From: DP-20 sp964539925
GTDB taxonomy: Bacteria; Desulfobacterota; Binatia; UBA9968
NCBI GenBank assembly: GCA_964539925.1
Contig: CAZILB010000002.1
Coordinates: 1-64,000 of the forward strand
Length of the DNA: 64,000 bases
Reading direction: 5' to 3'
Within the stretch, counting starts at the first letter, position 1. Each line of letters begins with the position of its first letter. Of the stretch, positions 45,986 through 55,081 are shown piece after piece. Both the position numbers and the translations under genes were made by a program. Under the pieces are notes generated by a model, which had not been told where the DNA came from, did no database searches, and was given only the letters and a program-made list of their open reading frames with translations.

Positions 45986-46474
45986 TTAATTGTCCTTCGC
46001 ATGCTCCCGGCACCTCACGAAATTTACCATCTTCATGCTCATCACGACTTCCTTTTTTTGATTGAGCACTTCGATAAAAGTGCGGACGATACCGCGGTCG
46101 GGGCGGGACTCGGAACGGCGGGCTTCCAGGACCGTGGCGCGCACGGAGAGTTCGTCACCGGGAAAGACGGGTTTGTCCCAGCGCAGTTCATCGCCGCCGG
46201 GGGAACCGAGATTGGCGACCGTGGAGAGGTAGTTCTCGCTGTAGAGGCGCATCATGAGCGCCGCGGTTTGCCAGCCGCTGGCAATCAGGCCGCCGTAGAT
46301 GCTTTTTTTCGCCGCTTCCTTCTCGACATGGTAAGAAAGCGGGACGTAGCGTCTGCCGAATTCGAGCACTTCTTGCTCATCGACTGCGATGGAGCCGAAT
46401 TCGTGCACACTCCCGGGAACGTAATCTTCGAAGTAACGGTCCTCTGGAGCATGGGCGAAGTTGCTGCTGTTCAT
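45986..46474 (-). CDS. MaoC-like hydratase family protein with altered active site
   Basis: 162 residues with a single hot-dog (MaoC) domain. The active-site loop reads RRYVPLSYHVEKEAAKKSIYG and continues LIASGW. In related proteins the start of this loop is typically YDPQPFHVD, with Asp and His as catalytic pair. Here His49 is kept but the Asp position is Val44 (GTC). Canonical hydratase activity is therefore doubtful; it may have another activity or only bind a substrate. It follows thiE by 23 nt on the same strand. Confidence 0.82.
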   Translation of the reverse strand: MNSSNFAHAPEDRYFEDYVPGSVHEFGSIAVDEQEVLEFGRRYVPLSYHVEKEAAKKSIYGGLIASGWQTAALMMRLYSENYLSTVANLGSPGGDELRWDKPVFPGDELSVRATVLEARRSESRPDRGIVRTFIEVLNQKKEVVMSMKMVNFVRCREHAKDN

Positions 46475-46497
46475 GTTCTCACTCGTTGCTGAAATTT

Positions 46498-47133
46498 CTA
46501 TTGCTGTTGGCTGGCTTGTCGCTGAGCCAAGATACGTCTCACCTTGCTCGGCATGTCATCGGCCTTCAGAATATCGCTAATAACCGCCACCGAGTCGGCG
46601 CCGACTTGCCATACCCGTTGGACGTTTTGCTCAGTAATTCCGCCGATGGCAACGATGGGCAATTTCACGGCACTGCGAATTTGCCGAAGCATATCGGCGC
46701 CGCGGGCGGTGTAGCCGGTGTCTTTCGTCGCCGTGCCGAACATGGGACCGAAGCCGATATAATCGGCGCCATTGCGCTCAGCTTCTTGGGCCTGCTCCAG
46801 ATCGTGGGTTGAGATCCCGATGATTTTCTTGCCCATGAGTTGTTTGCCGGCAACCAACGGCAAGTCGTCTTGGCCTAAATGGACGCCGTCGGCGTCGCAC
46901 GCCAAAGCAATGTCCACCCGGTCGTTGACGATCAGCTTGCAACCGCGGCTTTGGGTCGCGGCGCGCGCCTGGCGCGCCAGGTCGAGAAAGTCTCTTGGCG
47001 TGAGTGCTTTGACGCGCAATTGGAGCATGGTCACGCCGCCGTCGAGTAAATCGCTGAGCACGGCCCCGGCGGCGCGGCCTTGGGTTTGCTCCGGGTCGAG
47101 GACGCCATACAGCGGCGGCAGATTGAACGTCAT
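46498..47133 (-). CDS. thiE: thiamine-phosphate synthase ThiE
   Basis: 211 residues, standard TIM barrel. Conserved stretches: VTMLQLRVKALTPRDFL, KLIVNDRVDIALA, DGVHLGQDDLP, IGISTHDLEQA, DYIGFGPMFGTATK and IVAIGGITEQNV. It joins HMP-PP and THZ-P to thiamine phosphate. No other thiamine gene and no TPP-riboswitch-like leader is seen; it sits 7 nt after ntrC in the ntrB-ntrC direction. Confidence 0.96.
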   Translation of the reverse strand: MTFNLPPLYGVLDPEQTQGRAAGAVLSDLLDGGVTMLQLRVKALTPRDFLDLARQARAATQSRGCKLIVNDRVDIALACDADGVHLGQDDLPLVAGKQLMGKKIIGISTHDLEQAQEAERNGADYIGFGPMFGTATKDTGYTARGADMLRQIRSAVKLPIVAIGGITEQNVQRVWQVGADSVAVISDILKADDMPSKVRRILAQRQASQQQ

Positions 47134-47140
47134 TGACGGA

Positions 47141-48583
47141 CTAACTTTCTTTCTTGAGGTCGATATGCAGATCGGTGATCTTTTTCCGCAGCGTGTTGCG
47201 GTTGATGCCGAGGAGTTGCGCCGCGCGAATCTGGTTGCCGCGGGTTTTTTTCAAGGTGAGCTCCAGCAGCGGTCGCTCCACCCGCTCGATCACCAGGGAG
47301 TAAAGGTTATCCACGTCGACGCCTTCGGTGCGCCGAAAATAATCTACGAGCTTATGGCGGATGATCTCTTCGAGGGAGAGCTGGTCTACTTCCAGAGAGG
47401 TGGCCGCCGGTTTGTTTTGCAGCGTGAAATCCTTGGGAAAGAGAATCGGTCCGGAAGACAGCACCGCGGCGCGGATGAGCGTATTTTCTAGCTCGCGAAC
47501 GTTGCCGGGCCAGGAATGGTCTTCGAGAATTTTCTGCGCTTCCGGCGATACGCCGGAAATTTGCAGGCCCATCTCGCGGTTTATTTTGTCGAGAAAATAG
47601 CCGATCAAAAGCGGGATATCGCCCCGCCGCTCGCGCAGCGGCGGCAGGTAGATCGGAATGACCTTCAGGCGGAAGTAGAGATCTTCGCGAAAGCGTTTTT
47701 CCTTGACGGCTTTATCCAAATCCTGATTGGTGGCGGCGAGGATGCGCACGTCGGCCTTCAGGATTTCACGACCGCCGACGCGACTGTACTCGTGGTCCTG
47801 GAGTACCCGCAGCAGTTTGGTCTGGAGATCCAGGGGAATATCGCCCACCTCGTCGAGAAAAAGCGTGCCCCCTTCAGCCAGCTCGAACTTGCCCAGGCGC
47901 CGATCGAGGGCGCCGGTAAAGGCTCCCCTCTCGTGGCCGAAAAGCTCGCTTTCCAGCAGGTCGCGCGGGATTGCCGCACAATTGATCGCAATGAAGGGCT
48001 GGTTCCAGCGCGGTGAGTTGTAGTGAATGGTCTTGGCGACCAGCTCCTTGCCGGTACCGCTCTCGCCGAGGATGAGAATCGTCGCCAGCGTGTCGACCAC
48101 CTGGCCGATGGTCTTATAGACCGTCTGCATGCTCGAGCTAGTGCCGATGATGTTGACCCCCGGTTCGAAACGCTTTTTAATTTCTTCTTTGAGTTCGCGA
48201 AAATCGCGGCTCAATTTGCGGCTATCGACGGCGCGTTTGACGAGGACGAGAGCCTCGTCCAGATCGAAAGGCTTCGTAATGTAGTCGAAGGCGCCGTTCT
48301 TCATCGCCCCGATGGCATTGCGCATGGTATTCTGCGCCGTCATGACGATGGTCGCGATATCGACGCCGCCGTCCTTGAACTCTTTGAGCAACTCCAAGCC
48401 GTCCACGTCGGGCAGCTTGATATCCATCAGGGCGACATCGAATTGACTGTTTTTCACGGCCAACCGGCCCGACTCGCCGGTGCCGGCGGTTTGAACCCAA
48501 TAACCATCATCCTCCAGTGCTTTTTGCAGCACTCGGCGCAGAGAATCCTCGTCCTCAATTATAAGAATTTTTCCCTGGTTCAT
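47141..48583 (-). CDS. ntrC: sigma54-dependent response regulator, NtrC family
   Basis: 480 residues. Receiver domain with phosphoacceptor Asp54 (ALMDIKLPDVDG). AAA+ domain with Walker A GESGTGKE, the sigma54-contact loop GAFTGA and Walker B GGTLFLDEVGD. A C-terminal Fis-type HTH closes it (GNQIRAAQLLGINRNTLRKKI). It would activate sigma54 promoters when phosphorylated by the adjacent NtrB-like kinase (start overlaps the kinase stop by 4 nt). NtrC itself is a reasonable name, but the nitrogen role is inferred, as no glnA is nearby. Confidence 0.9.
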   Translation of the reverse strand: MNQGKILIIEDEDSLRRVLQKALEDDGYWVQTAGTGESGRLAVKNSQFDVALMDIKLPDVDGLELLKEFKDGGVDIATIVMTAQNTMRNAIGAMKNGAFDYITKPFDLDEALVLVKRAVDSRKLSRDFRELKEEIKKRFEPGVNIIGTSSSMQTVYKTIGQVVDTLATILILGESGTGKELVAKTIHYNSPRWNQPFIAINCAAIPRDLLESELFGHERGAFTGALDRRLGKFELAEGGTLFLDEVGDIPLDLQTKLLRVLQDHEYSRVGGREILKADVRILAATNQDLDKAVKEKRFREDLYFRLKVIPIYLPPLRERRGDIPLLIGYFLDKINREMGLQISGVSPEAQKILEDHSWPGNVRELENTLIRAAVLSSGPILFPKDFTLQNKPAATSLEVDQLSLEEIIRHKLVDYFRRTEGVDVDNLYSLVIERVERPLLELTLKKTRGNQIRAAQLLGINRNTLRKKITDLHIDLKKES

Positions 48584-49698
48584 CGCGATCCATCCGCCAC
48601 GACTAGAGAAACCTTGAAAATGCTTCCCTTGCCCCGGGTGCTTTCGACTCGAATCACCCCGCCGTGCTCTTTAACGATTCGGTAGCAGATCGCCAGCCCG
48701 AGCCCCGTTCCGTTGGTTTTGGTGGTAAAAAACGGCGAGAAAATATGCGGCAGGTCTTCCTCGGCGATGCCGCTGCCTTGGTCGGCCAGATCGATCCAGA
48801 TGATCCGGCCTGGCCCCTTGCCCCGGCCGCCCACGTGATAATCGGTTTCCAGCCGCGTCGTGACAGTGAGCGTGCTGTTGGCTTGCATTGCCTGAAAAGC
48901 GTTTTTGACCAGGTTCAAAAACACCTGGATCAGCCGGGCGCGATCGCCCCGAATTGGCGGGAGGCTGGGATCAAAGCGTTTGCGGATCTGAATTGCCTTT
49001 TCCTCCGCCGACTGACTCTCCAGCCACAGTACGTCGTCCAGGACTTCGTGGATATTCAGCGGTTCCAGGTTGAGCCGGGCCGGGCGCGACAGGTCGAGCA
49101 ACTGTTCGATCAGTTGGTTGACCCGATCGACCTCGCGAATCATGATGTCGGTAAATTCGCGCACCGAGGGATTGCCGTCGGCGGAACGGCGCAACAGTTG
49201 CGCAGCGCCCTTGATGCCCCCCAGCGGATTTTTGATTTCATGCGCGAGGCCGGCCGCCAGCGTGCCCATCAAAGCCAGACGGTCGGCGCGCTTCAAGTCC
49301 TCTTCAAGTTCCTTGCGGTGACCGATATCGCGCGCGAGCAGGATTACGCCCTCGAAGTTGTCGTCCCCACTGTGAAGCGGCGAGACGGTGACGCTTACCG
49401 GCGTTTTTTTCCCCCACCGGCTGACGAAATCGCCCTCGCCGCGGGCGCTCTCCTGGCGCGGCGGGTGCGCTTTCTTGATCATTTCGATCAGCCATGGCTC
49501 GAGCTTGAAAATCTGCTCCCAAGGTTGACCCGCGGCCGACGAAGACGAGATATCTGTCAAAAGTTCAGCCGCTTCATTAAAAAACCCAATCCTCCCCTCG
49601 GCGTCGACCGTGACCACGCCGTCGTCGAGATTGGCGAGTATCTCTTCCCAGGAGATTTGCGACAAGGGACGGCCGTTCGACGGAGCCAAGGATTCCAT
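48580..49698 (-). CDS. ntrB: NtrB-like two-component sensor histidine kinase
   Basis: 372 residues without membrane segments: a PAS domain (about 18-130), a HisKA domain with His153 in LAHEIKNPLGGIKGAAQLL, and a HATPase domain (NLVKNAFQAM; DQGSGIAEEDLP; GTGLGLAICYRI). It resembles cytoplasmic NtrB. It leads the ntrB-ntrC-thiE-maoC-like run and is divergent from the rimP operon. Confidence 0.9.
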   Translation of the reverse strand: MESLAPSNGRPLSQISWEEILANLDDGVVTVDAEGRIGFFNEAAELLTDISSSSAAGQPWEQIFKLEPWLIEMIKKAHPPRQESARGEGDFVSRWGKKTPVSVTVSPLHSGDDNFEGVILLARDIGHRKELEEDLKRADRLALMGTLAAGLAHEIKNPLGGIKGAAQLLRRSADGNPSVREFTDIMIREVDRVNQLIEQLLDLSRPARLNLEPLNIHEVLDDVLWLESQSAEEKAIQIRKRFDPSLPPIRGDRARLIQVFLNLVKNAFQAMQANSTLTVTTRLETDYHVGGRGKGPGRIIWIDLADQGSGIAEEDLPHIFSPFFTTKTNGTGLGLAICYRIVKEHGGVIRVESTRGKGSIFKVSLVVADGSR

Positions 49699-49830
49699 GG
49701 CGGGGTGTAATCTAAGGACGGATCATAGCAGATACCATCCTACGCGCAAACGCCGCACGGGCCGCGGGCCTTGCGTTGACGGCGACAACTATGCTAGTAA
49801 TTAAGCACACTTTAAGCGTTAGCACTCAAA

Positions 49831-49852
49831 GTGGGCGTTGCCCGCTTTTTTT
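49831..49852 (+). terminator. leader terminator upstream of rimP (rimP-leader type)
   Basis: Stem GTGGGC/GCCCGC (one G-T pair) with loop GTT, directly followed by seven T. It lies 20 nt before the rimP start on the same strand, between the divergent ntrB start and the rimP operon. Position and sequence resemble the conserved rimP-leader attenuator described for many Gram-negative bacteria (Rfam class from general knowledge). Readthrough would then control rimP-nusA-infB expression. It could also act as a plain terminator. Confidence 0.7.
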
Positions 49853-49872
49853 GTTTATAGGGCCTGAAAAGA

Positions 49873-50340
49873 ATGGATGCGACCCTCGGCCGGATATGGG
49901 AATTGGCGGCGCCGTTGGCAGAGGAGGAGGGGCTGGAGATCATCGACATCGAACTCAGGCGCGAGGGCAGCCGGGGCGGACGAGTGCTGCGCTTGTATCT
50001 CGACAAAGACGGCGGCCCGAACATGGATGACCTAAGCCGCGTCAGCCGCAGCCTGAGCGAGCTTCTCGATTTTCATGATGTCGTCGCAGGGTCTTACATC
50101 CTGGAGGTCTCTTCTCCCGGCGTCAATCGTCCGCTCAAGCGGCCCGAGCACTTCGTCAGGTTTGTCGGCAAAAAGGTGCGCGTCCGTACGCGCGAGCCAA
50201 TCCAGGGGAGACGATCTTTTGTCGGCCAATTGTTGGAGGTCCGAACCGACGGCATCTCTGTCAATCAGGACGGGGCCAGATGTGAAATTCCGTTTAGGGT
50301 GATCGAACGGTCGAATTACGAGCATGAGTGGAGCGCCTAA
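49873..50340 (+). CDS. rimP: ribosome maturation factor RimP
   Basis: 155 residues. Two-domain fold with EEEGLEIIDIELRREG, LRLYLDKDGGPNMDDLSRVSRSL and YILEVSSPGVNRPLKRPEHF as the family core. It assists 30S assembly. It is the first gene of the rimP-nusA-ylxR-infB-ylxP-rbfA-truB unit and is preceded by a leader hairpin. Confidence 0.96.
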   Translation: MDATLGRIWELAAPLAEEEGLEIIDIELRREGSRGGRVLRLYLDKDGGPNMDDLSRVSRSLSELLDFHDVVAGSYILEVSSPGVNRPLKRPEHFVRFVGKKVRVRTREPIQGRRSFVGQLLEVRTDGISVNQDGARCEIPFRVIERSNYEHEWSA

Positions 50341-50341
50341 T

Positions 50342-51673
50342 ATGCAGCAAGATCTCAATCGTGTAATTGAACAAGTGAGCAAAGAAAAGGGAATCGACAA
50401 AGCGATTTTGATCAGCGCGCTGGAAAACGCCATGGTCTCGGCGGCGAAGAAGACTTTTGGTCACCAGCGTAAGATCGAAGCACAGTTCAATCCCGAAATC
50501 GGCGAAGTCGAGCTTTTCGAGTCCAAGACCGTTGTCGAGACGGTTCAGGACGAGGCGACGGAAATCACTGTGGGTGACGCGCGGGAAAACCTCGATCCGG
50601 ACGCCCAGATCGGCGACGAGCTTTTGACCAAGCTCGATTCCGCCCTGTTCGGGCGCATCGCGGCGCAGGCAGCGAAGCAAAACATCGTGCAGCGCGTGCG
50701 CGACGCCGAACGGGAGATTATCTATAACGAATTCAAGGGGCGCGAGGGACAGCTGGTCAACGGCATCGTGCAGCGCTTCGAGAAACGAAACATCATCGTC
50801 AACCTCGGGCGCACCGACGCCATCCTGCCGGAAAAGGAACAGGTGCCGCGGGAGCGCTACCGGCAGGGCGATCGAATAAGGGCTTATATCGTCAGTGTGG
50901 AGATCACCAGCCGCGGACCGCAGATCATATTGTCGCGAACCCATCCCGGCATGCTGATTCAACTTTTTGCGCAGGAGGTCCCGGAAATATACGAGGGCAT
51001 CGTCGAGGTCAAGGGCGCCGCCCGCGAACCCGGGGGGCGGGCCAAGATCGCCGTGATTTCGCACGACCCCGACGTCGATCCGGTCGGCGCCTGCGTTGGT
51101 ATGAAAGGCACCCGAGTCCAATCGGTGGTTCAGGAGCTGCGAGGGGAGAAAATCGATATTGTTCATTGGATACCCGACCAGGCCGAATACGTTTGCCGAG
51201 CTTTAGCTCCGGCCAAGGTTGCCAAAATCATTATCGATGATGAGGATCACACGATGGAAGTGATCGTCCCCGACGACCAGCTTTCGCTCGCAATCGGCAA
51301 GAAAGGCCAGAATGTCCGGCTCGCTTCCCGGCTCACCGGCTGGCGCATTGACGTGCGTAGCGAGGCAGAGGCCGAGGCGGAAACCCGCCAGGCGCGCCAA
51401 TCGATCGGCGCAATACCGGGGATCGGCGACATCGCGTCAGAGCTGCTGTTTCAGGAAGGCTTCAAGTCTGCGGAAGACGTGGCGGATAGTGCTCTGGAAG
51501 AAATCATGGAAGTCGAAGGTATCAGCAAAGAAAAAGCCGAAGCCTTGCACAAGGCGGCCACAGAGTATGTCGCTGAGAAACGTAGCAAAGAAGCTGCGGC
51601 GGCCGCAGAAGCGGCGGCCGCAGCCGTGGTGCCGGACGCCCCGGTCGAGCAGGAGATCCCCGAGCGCGGTTAA
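50342..51673 (+). CDS. nusA: transcription termination/antitermination factor NusA
   Basis: 443 residues from ATG 50342; an ATG at 50324 overlapping rimP is also possible. Order: N-terminal RNA polymerase-binding domain (about 1-125), S1 (NIIVNLGRTDAILPEKEQ), KH1-KH2 (DPDVDPVGACVGMKGTRVQSV; LSLAIGKKGQNVRLA), then one helix-hairpin-helix tail unit and an Ala-rich end. It has one C-terminal repeat rather than the two of E. coli. Confidence 0.96.
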   Translation: MQQDLNRVIEQVSKEKGIDKAILISALENAMVSAAKKTFGHQRKIEAQFNPEIGEVELFESKTVVETVQDEATEITVGDARENLDPDAQIGDELLTKLDSALFGRIAAQAAKQNIVQRVRDAEREIIYNEFKGREGQLVNGIVQRFEKRNIIVNLGRTDAILPEKEQVPRERYRQGDRIRAYIVSVEITSRGPQIILSRTHPGMLIQLFAQEVPEIYEGIVEVKGAAREPGGRAKIAVISHDPDVDPVGACVGMKGTRVQSVVQELRGEKIDIVHWIPDQAEYVCRALAPAKVAKIIIDDEDHTMEVIVPDDQLSLAIGKKGQNVRLASRLTGWRIDVRSEAEAEAETRQARQSIGAIPGIGDIASELLFQEGFKSAEDVADSALEEIMEVEGISKEKAEALHKAATEYVAEKRSKEAAAAAEAAAAAVVPDAPVEQEIPERG

Positions 51674-51678
51674 GAGCT

Positions 51679-51948
51679 TTGTCCAAAGGAAAACATGCGC
51701 CCGAGCGCACCTGCCTGGGGTGCGGCGCGCGGGAGAAACAGGCCATCATGATTCGTTTAACCGCCACAAGCGACGGGGGCGTGATAATGGAGCCGATCCA
51801 GGGGCGCGGGGGCTACCTGCACAGGCGCGAGGATTGTTGGAAGATGTTTATCAACCGAAAGAGCCATTTCAGAGCTTTTCGCAGGGAGACCAGCAGGACC
51901 GCCAGGGAAACGCTGGTGCGGCAACTCAAGGCTCGATACGGGGAGTAA
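51679..51948 (+). CDS. ylxR: YlxR family RNA-binding protein (DUF448)
   Basis: 89 residues from an apparent TTG start at 51679, 5 nt after nusA. Family signature RTCLGCGAREKQ, then GRGGYLHRREDCWKMF. YlxR proteins bind RNA or act as nucleoid regulators in some species. Position between nusA and infB is the usual one and confirms the call despite the weak start. Confidence 0.92.
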   Translation: MSKGKHAPERTCLGCGAREKQAIMIRLTATSDGGVIMEPIQGRGGYLHRREDCWKMFINRKSHFRAFRRETSRTARETLVRQLKARYGE

Positions 51949-51954
51949 GACGAG

Positions 51955-54714
51955 ATGGGAAAGACGAGAGTCCATCTACTCGCAAAAGAATTGGGCGTCG
52001 AGACTAAGGACCTGATCGCTCAGCTAGACAAGCTGGGGTTGCGCGGCCGCAAGGCGCAGAGCGCCCTGGAAGACGATGAGGTCGCAAGGGTGCGCACCGC
52101 GTTGACCGCACAGGAAAAGCCGCAGGTGCATGTCGGTGAAGAAAAAGTGATCGCCGAACGCCTTGTCAAGACGGAAGACGAGACCCACAGCGCCTCTGAG
52201 GCGCGCGAAACCGTGGTCGAGCGCCGGGTGCGGGCCAATGTGATTCGCCGTCGCGTCAGCCGGATTGAAGTCCCGCAAACCGAAAAGCAGGACGAGATCG
52301 AGATCCCGGTGCAAAGGCCGGCTGCACCCAAGGGCTTATCAGACGATGAAGCCGCTATAGCTGCCGTCGCCCCGCTAGAGCCTGCGCCAGCGGAACCCGC
52401 CCCCCTTCCTGAAGTCGAGTTCACTGAAGAAGCCGGGCCGGCGCAAAAACATGCCGCAGAGCCAGCGCCGACGGAAGAATCTGCCGCGGTCCATATGCCG
52501 CCATCGCCTGCCCCTGCGCGCCCCGAACCGCAAGCGTCGGTCGCAGCCGATGTGGCGCCGTCGCCGGTTCAGGCGGAAGCGCCCAGAGGCGGCGCCCGCA
52601 TTCTCGGGCGTATCGACCTCAAGCAGACCTTGCGCGTCGAACCCGCCCCGACACCAGTATTGCGCAAACCGGCTCCGGGACCGGCCGGGGCGAGACCCGC
52701 AGACGCTGGCGTACGCCCAGCGGACGGCGCAGCCGCCCCTTCCGGCGAGGACAAGCCGAAAGCCGGTCGCCATAAAAAGCGTGTCGTCAAGAAACAGGAC
52801 GTGCTGGAGTTTAGAGAAAAAGAGCTGCGCGGCGGCCGCGTTCCCAAAAAGAAACGCGTGCTACCGGGCAAGGAAATTCGTAAGACCGAAATCACCGTCC
52901 CGAAGGCAAGCAAACGGGTGATCAAGATTTCCGAGGTCATTACCGTCGGCGACCTGTCGCGGGAGATGGGCGTGAAGGCCGGCGAAGTAATCAAAAAACT
53001 GATGGGTATGGGCATGATGGCGACCATCAACCAGGTGCTCGACGCCGATACGGCAACTTTGATCGCATCGGAATTCGACCATCAGGTCGAAAACGTGGCC
53101 TTTGACGTCGAAAGCGCCCTCGAGTTGGAGCACCACGTCGAAGAGGATCCCGCCGCGCTGACAACGCGCCCGCCGGTGGTCACGATCATGGGCCACGTCG
53201 ATCACGGCAAGACCTCGCTTCTGGATGCCATTCGCAGCACCCACGTCACCGCCCAGGAACCTGGCGGTATCACCCAGCATATCGGTGCCTATCACGTGCA
53301 AGTGGACGGGCGCAGCGTGACCTTCTTGGATACCCCGGGCCATGAAGCCTTCACGGCCATGCGCGCCCGCGGCGCCAAAGTCACTGACATCGTCGTGCTC
53401 GTGGTCGCCGCCGATGACGGCGTGATGCCGCAGACGGTAGAAGCGATCAATCACGCACGGGCTGCCGACGTGCCGATTCTCGTGGCCGTGAACAAAATCG
53501 ATCTGCCTAACGCCAATCTGGAAAAGGTGAAAAGAGAATTGTCGGAATACGGCCTGGCCGCGGAAGACTGGGGTGGGGATACGGTATATGCGCCGGTTTC
53601 CGCCAAGACCGGCGAAGGCATTCAACACCTGTTGGAGATGCTGCTGCTCCAGGCCGACATCCTGGAAGTCGAAGCCAACCCCCAAAAGCTCGCCCGTGGC
53701 GCAATCATTGAAGCCAAACTGGACCGTGGCCGCGGTCCTGTAGCCACGGTGCTCGTGCAGGAAGGGACGCTGCGCGTCGGCGATGCCTTCGTGTGCGGCG
53801 TGTTTCACGGCAAAGTCCGAGCGATGATCGACGATCATGGCCGCAAGGTCGAAGCTGCGCCGCCTTCGTTCCCGGTCGAGATTCTAGGCCTGCAGGGCGT
53901 GCCACAGGCTGGCGACTCTTTCGTTGCCGTAGCCGACGAGGCCAAGGCGCGGCAAGTGGCCGACTATCGCCAGAGCAAGCAGCGCGAGAGCGAACTGGTA
54001 AAATCGAGCAAGGTGTCGCTCGAAGAACTTTACGATCAGATTAAAACCGGCGACGTTAAGGAACTGCGCGTGGTCCTCAAGGCGGACGTTCAAGGATCCG
54101 TTGAAGCGGTTTCCGATGCGCTCGGGCGCTTGTCCACCGGCGAAGTCAAACTCAAAGTCATCCACGGCTCGGTGGGCGGTATCACCGAGAGCGATATCTT
54201 GCTCGCGGCGGCCTCCAACGCCATCGTCATCGGCTTTAACGTGCGGCCGGAATCGAAGGGTGCGGCACTCGCGGCCCGAGAGGGCGTCGAGGTGCGCTTG
54301 TACACGATCATATACGAAGCCGTGGCGGACGTCCGAGCGGCGATGGAAGGCCTGCTCGAGCCGACATTCCGCGAGCAAATCCAAGGTCGGGTCGATGTCC
54401 GGCAGATTTTCAATATCGCCGGGGTCGGCACGATTGCCGGTTGCCACGTCACCGAAGGAAAAGTCGCGCGCGGCAACTCGGTACGCCTGCTGCGCGACCA
54501 AGTGGTGGTGCACGAGGGCAAGCTCGCCAGCTTGAAACGCTTTAAAGACGACGTGCGCGAAGTCGCCGCCGGCTATGAATGCGGTCTCTCGCTGGAAGGC
54601 TATCAGGATCTCAAGCAGGGCGATGTGATCGAAGCCTTTGAGCGCATTCCCGTGATCCGCCGCATCACCCCGGCGCAACCGGGACGCGAAGCCTCGCGCG
54701 CAAGCGGCGTCTAG
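51955..54714 (+). CDS. infB: translation initiation factor IF-2
   Basis: 919 residues. N-terminal IF2N domain (RVHLLAKELGVETKDLIAQL), then a Pro/Ala/Glu-rich variable stretch (about 100-290) and a second IF2N (about 325-375). The GTPase domain has G1 GHVDHGKTSLLDAI, G3 DTPGHEAFT and G4 NKIDLPNA. EF-Tu-like and C-terminal fMet-tRNA-binding domains follow. It places initiator tRNA on the 30S subunit. It starts 6 nt after ylxR. Confidence 0.97.
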   Translation: MGKTRVHLLAKELGVETKDLIAQLDKLGLRGRKAQSALEDDEVARVRTALTAQEKPQVHVGEEKVIAERLVKTEDETHSASEARETVVERRVRANVIRRRVSRIEVPQTEKQDEIEIPVQRPAAPKGLSDDEAAIAAVAPLEPAPAEPAPLPEVEFTEEAGPAQKHAAEPAPTEESAAVHMPPSPAPARPEPQASVAADVAPSPVQAEAPRGGARILGRIDLKQTLRVEPAPTPVLRKPAPGPAGARPADAGVRPADGAAAPSGEDKPKAGRHKKRVVKKQDVLEFREKELRGGRVPKKKRVLPGKEIRKTEITVPKASKRVIKISEVITVGDLSREMGVKAGEVIKKLMGMGMMATINQVLDADTATLIASEFDHQVENVAFDVESALELEHHVEEDPAALTTRPPVVTIMGHVDHGKTSLLDAIRSTHVTAQEPGGITQHIGAYHVQVDGRSVTFLDTPGHEAFTAMRARGAKVTDIVVLVVAADDGVMPQTVEAINHARAADVPILVAVNKIDLPNANLEKVKRELSEYGLAAEDWGGDTVYAPVSAKTGEGIQHLLEMLLLQADILEVEANPQKLARGAIIEAKLDRGRGPVATVLVQEGTLRVGDAFVCGVFHGKVRAMIDDHGRKVEAAPPSFPVEILGLQGVPQAGDSFVAVADEAKARQVADYRQSKQRESELVKSSKVSLEELYDQIKTGDVKELRVVLKADVQGSVEAVSDALGRLSTGEVKLKVIHGSVGGITESDILLAAASNAIVIGFNVRPESKGAALAAREGVEVRLYTIIYEAVADVRAAMEGLLEPTFREQIQGRVDVRQIFNIAGVGTIAGCHVTEGKVARGNSVRLLRDQVVVHEGKLASLKRFKDDVREVAAGYECGLSLEGYQDLKQGDVIEAFERIPVIRRITPAQPGREASRASGV

Positions 54715-54751
54715 GCAGACGACGAAGCCGCTCCAACCTCAACCTGCCAAC

Positions 54752-55039
54752 ATGGTAGTGGGAGTCCTAAAACTCAAACTGCTGATTCCCGAAAATCACT
54801 CGCTCAAGGGCAAGCGGGGAGTTCTCAAACGGATTCAGGCACGGGTCGCCGATCAATTTAATGTTTCGGTGACCGAGTGCGGCGACCAGGATCTATGGCA
54901 AAGCGCCGTGCTGGGCTTCGCGGCGGCGGGAACCAGCCGCCCCGTAGTGGAGGCGACGCTGCACAAGGTCGTCGATTTTATCGAAGCCTTGGGGCTCGCC
55001 GACCTAGGTGAATCCGGGTCGGAGTTTTTCCATTGCTGA
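54752..55039 (+). CDS. ylxP: YlxP family protein (DUF503)
   Basis: 95 residues. DUF503 core VLKLKLLIPENHSLKGKRGVLKRI followed by FNVSVTECGDQDLWQSAVLGFA. Function is not well defined, but the gene is commonly found between infB and rbfA, as here. It starts 37 nt after infB. Confidence 0.92.
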   Translation: MVVGVLKLKLLIPENHSLKGKRGVLKRIQARVADQFNVSVTECGDQDLWQSAVLGFAAAGTSRPVVEATLHKVVDFIEALGLADLGESGSEFFHC

Positions 55040-55081
55040 GAGCCGTGGTTTACAGCGGCGGATGTCGCTCTGCCTGCTTCT

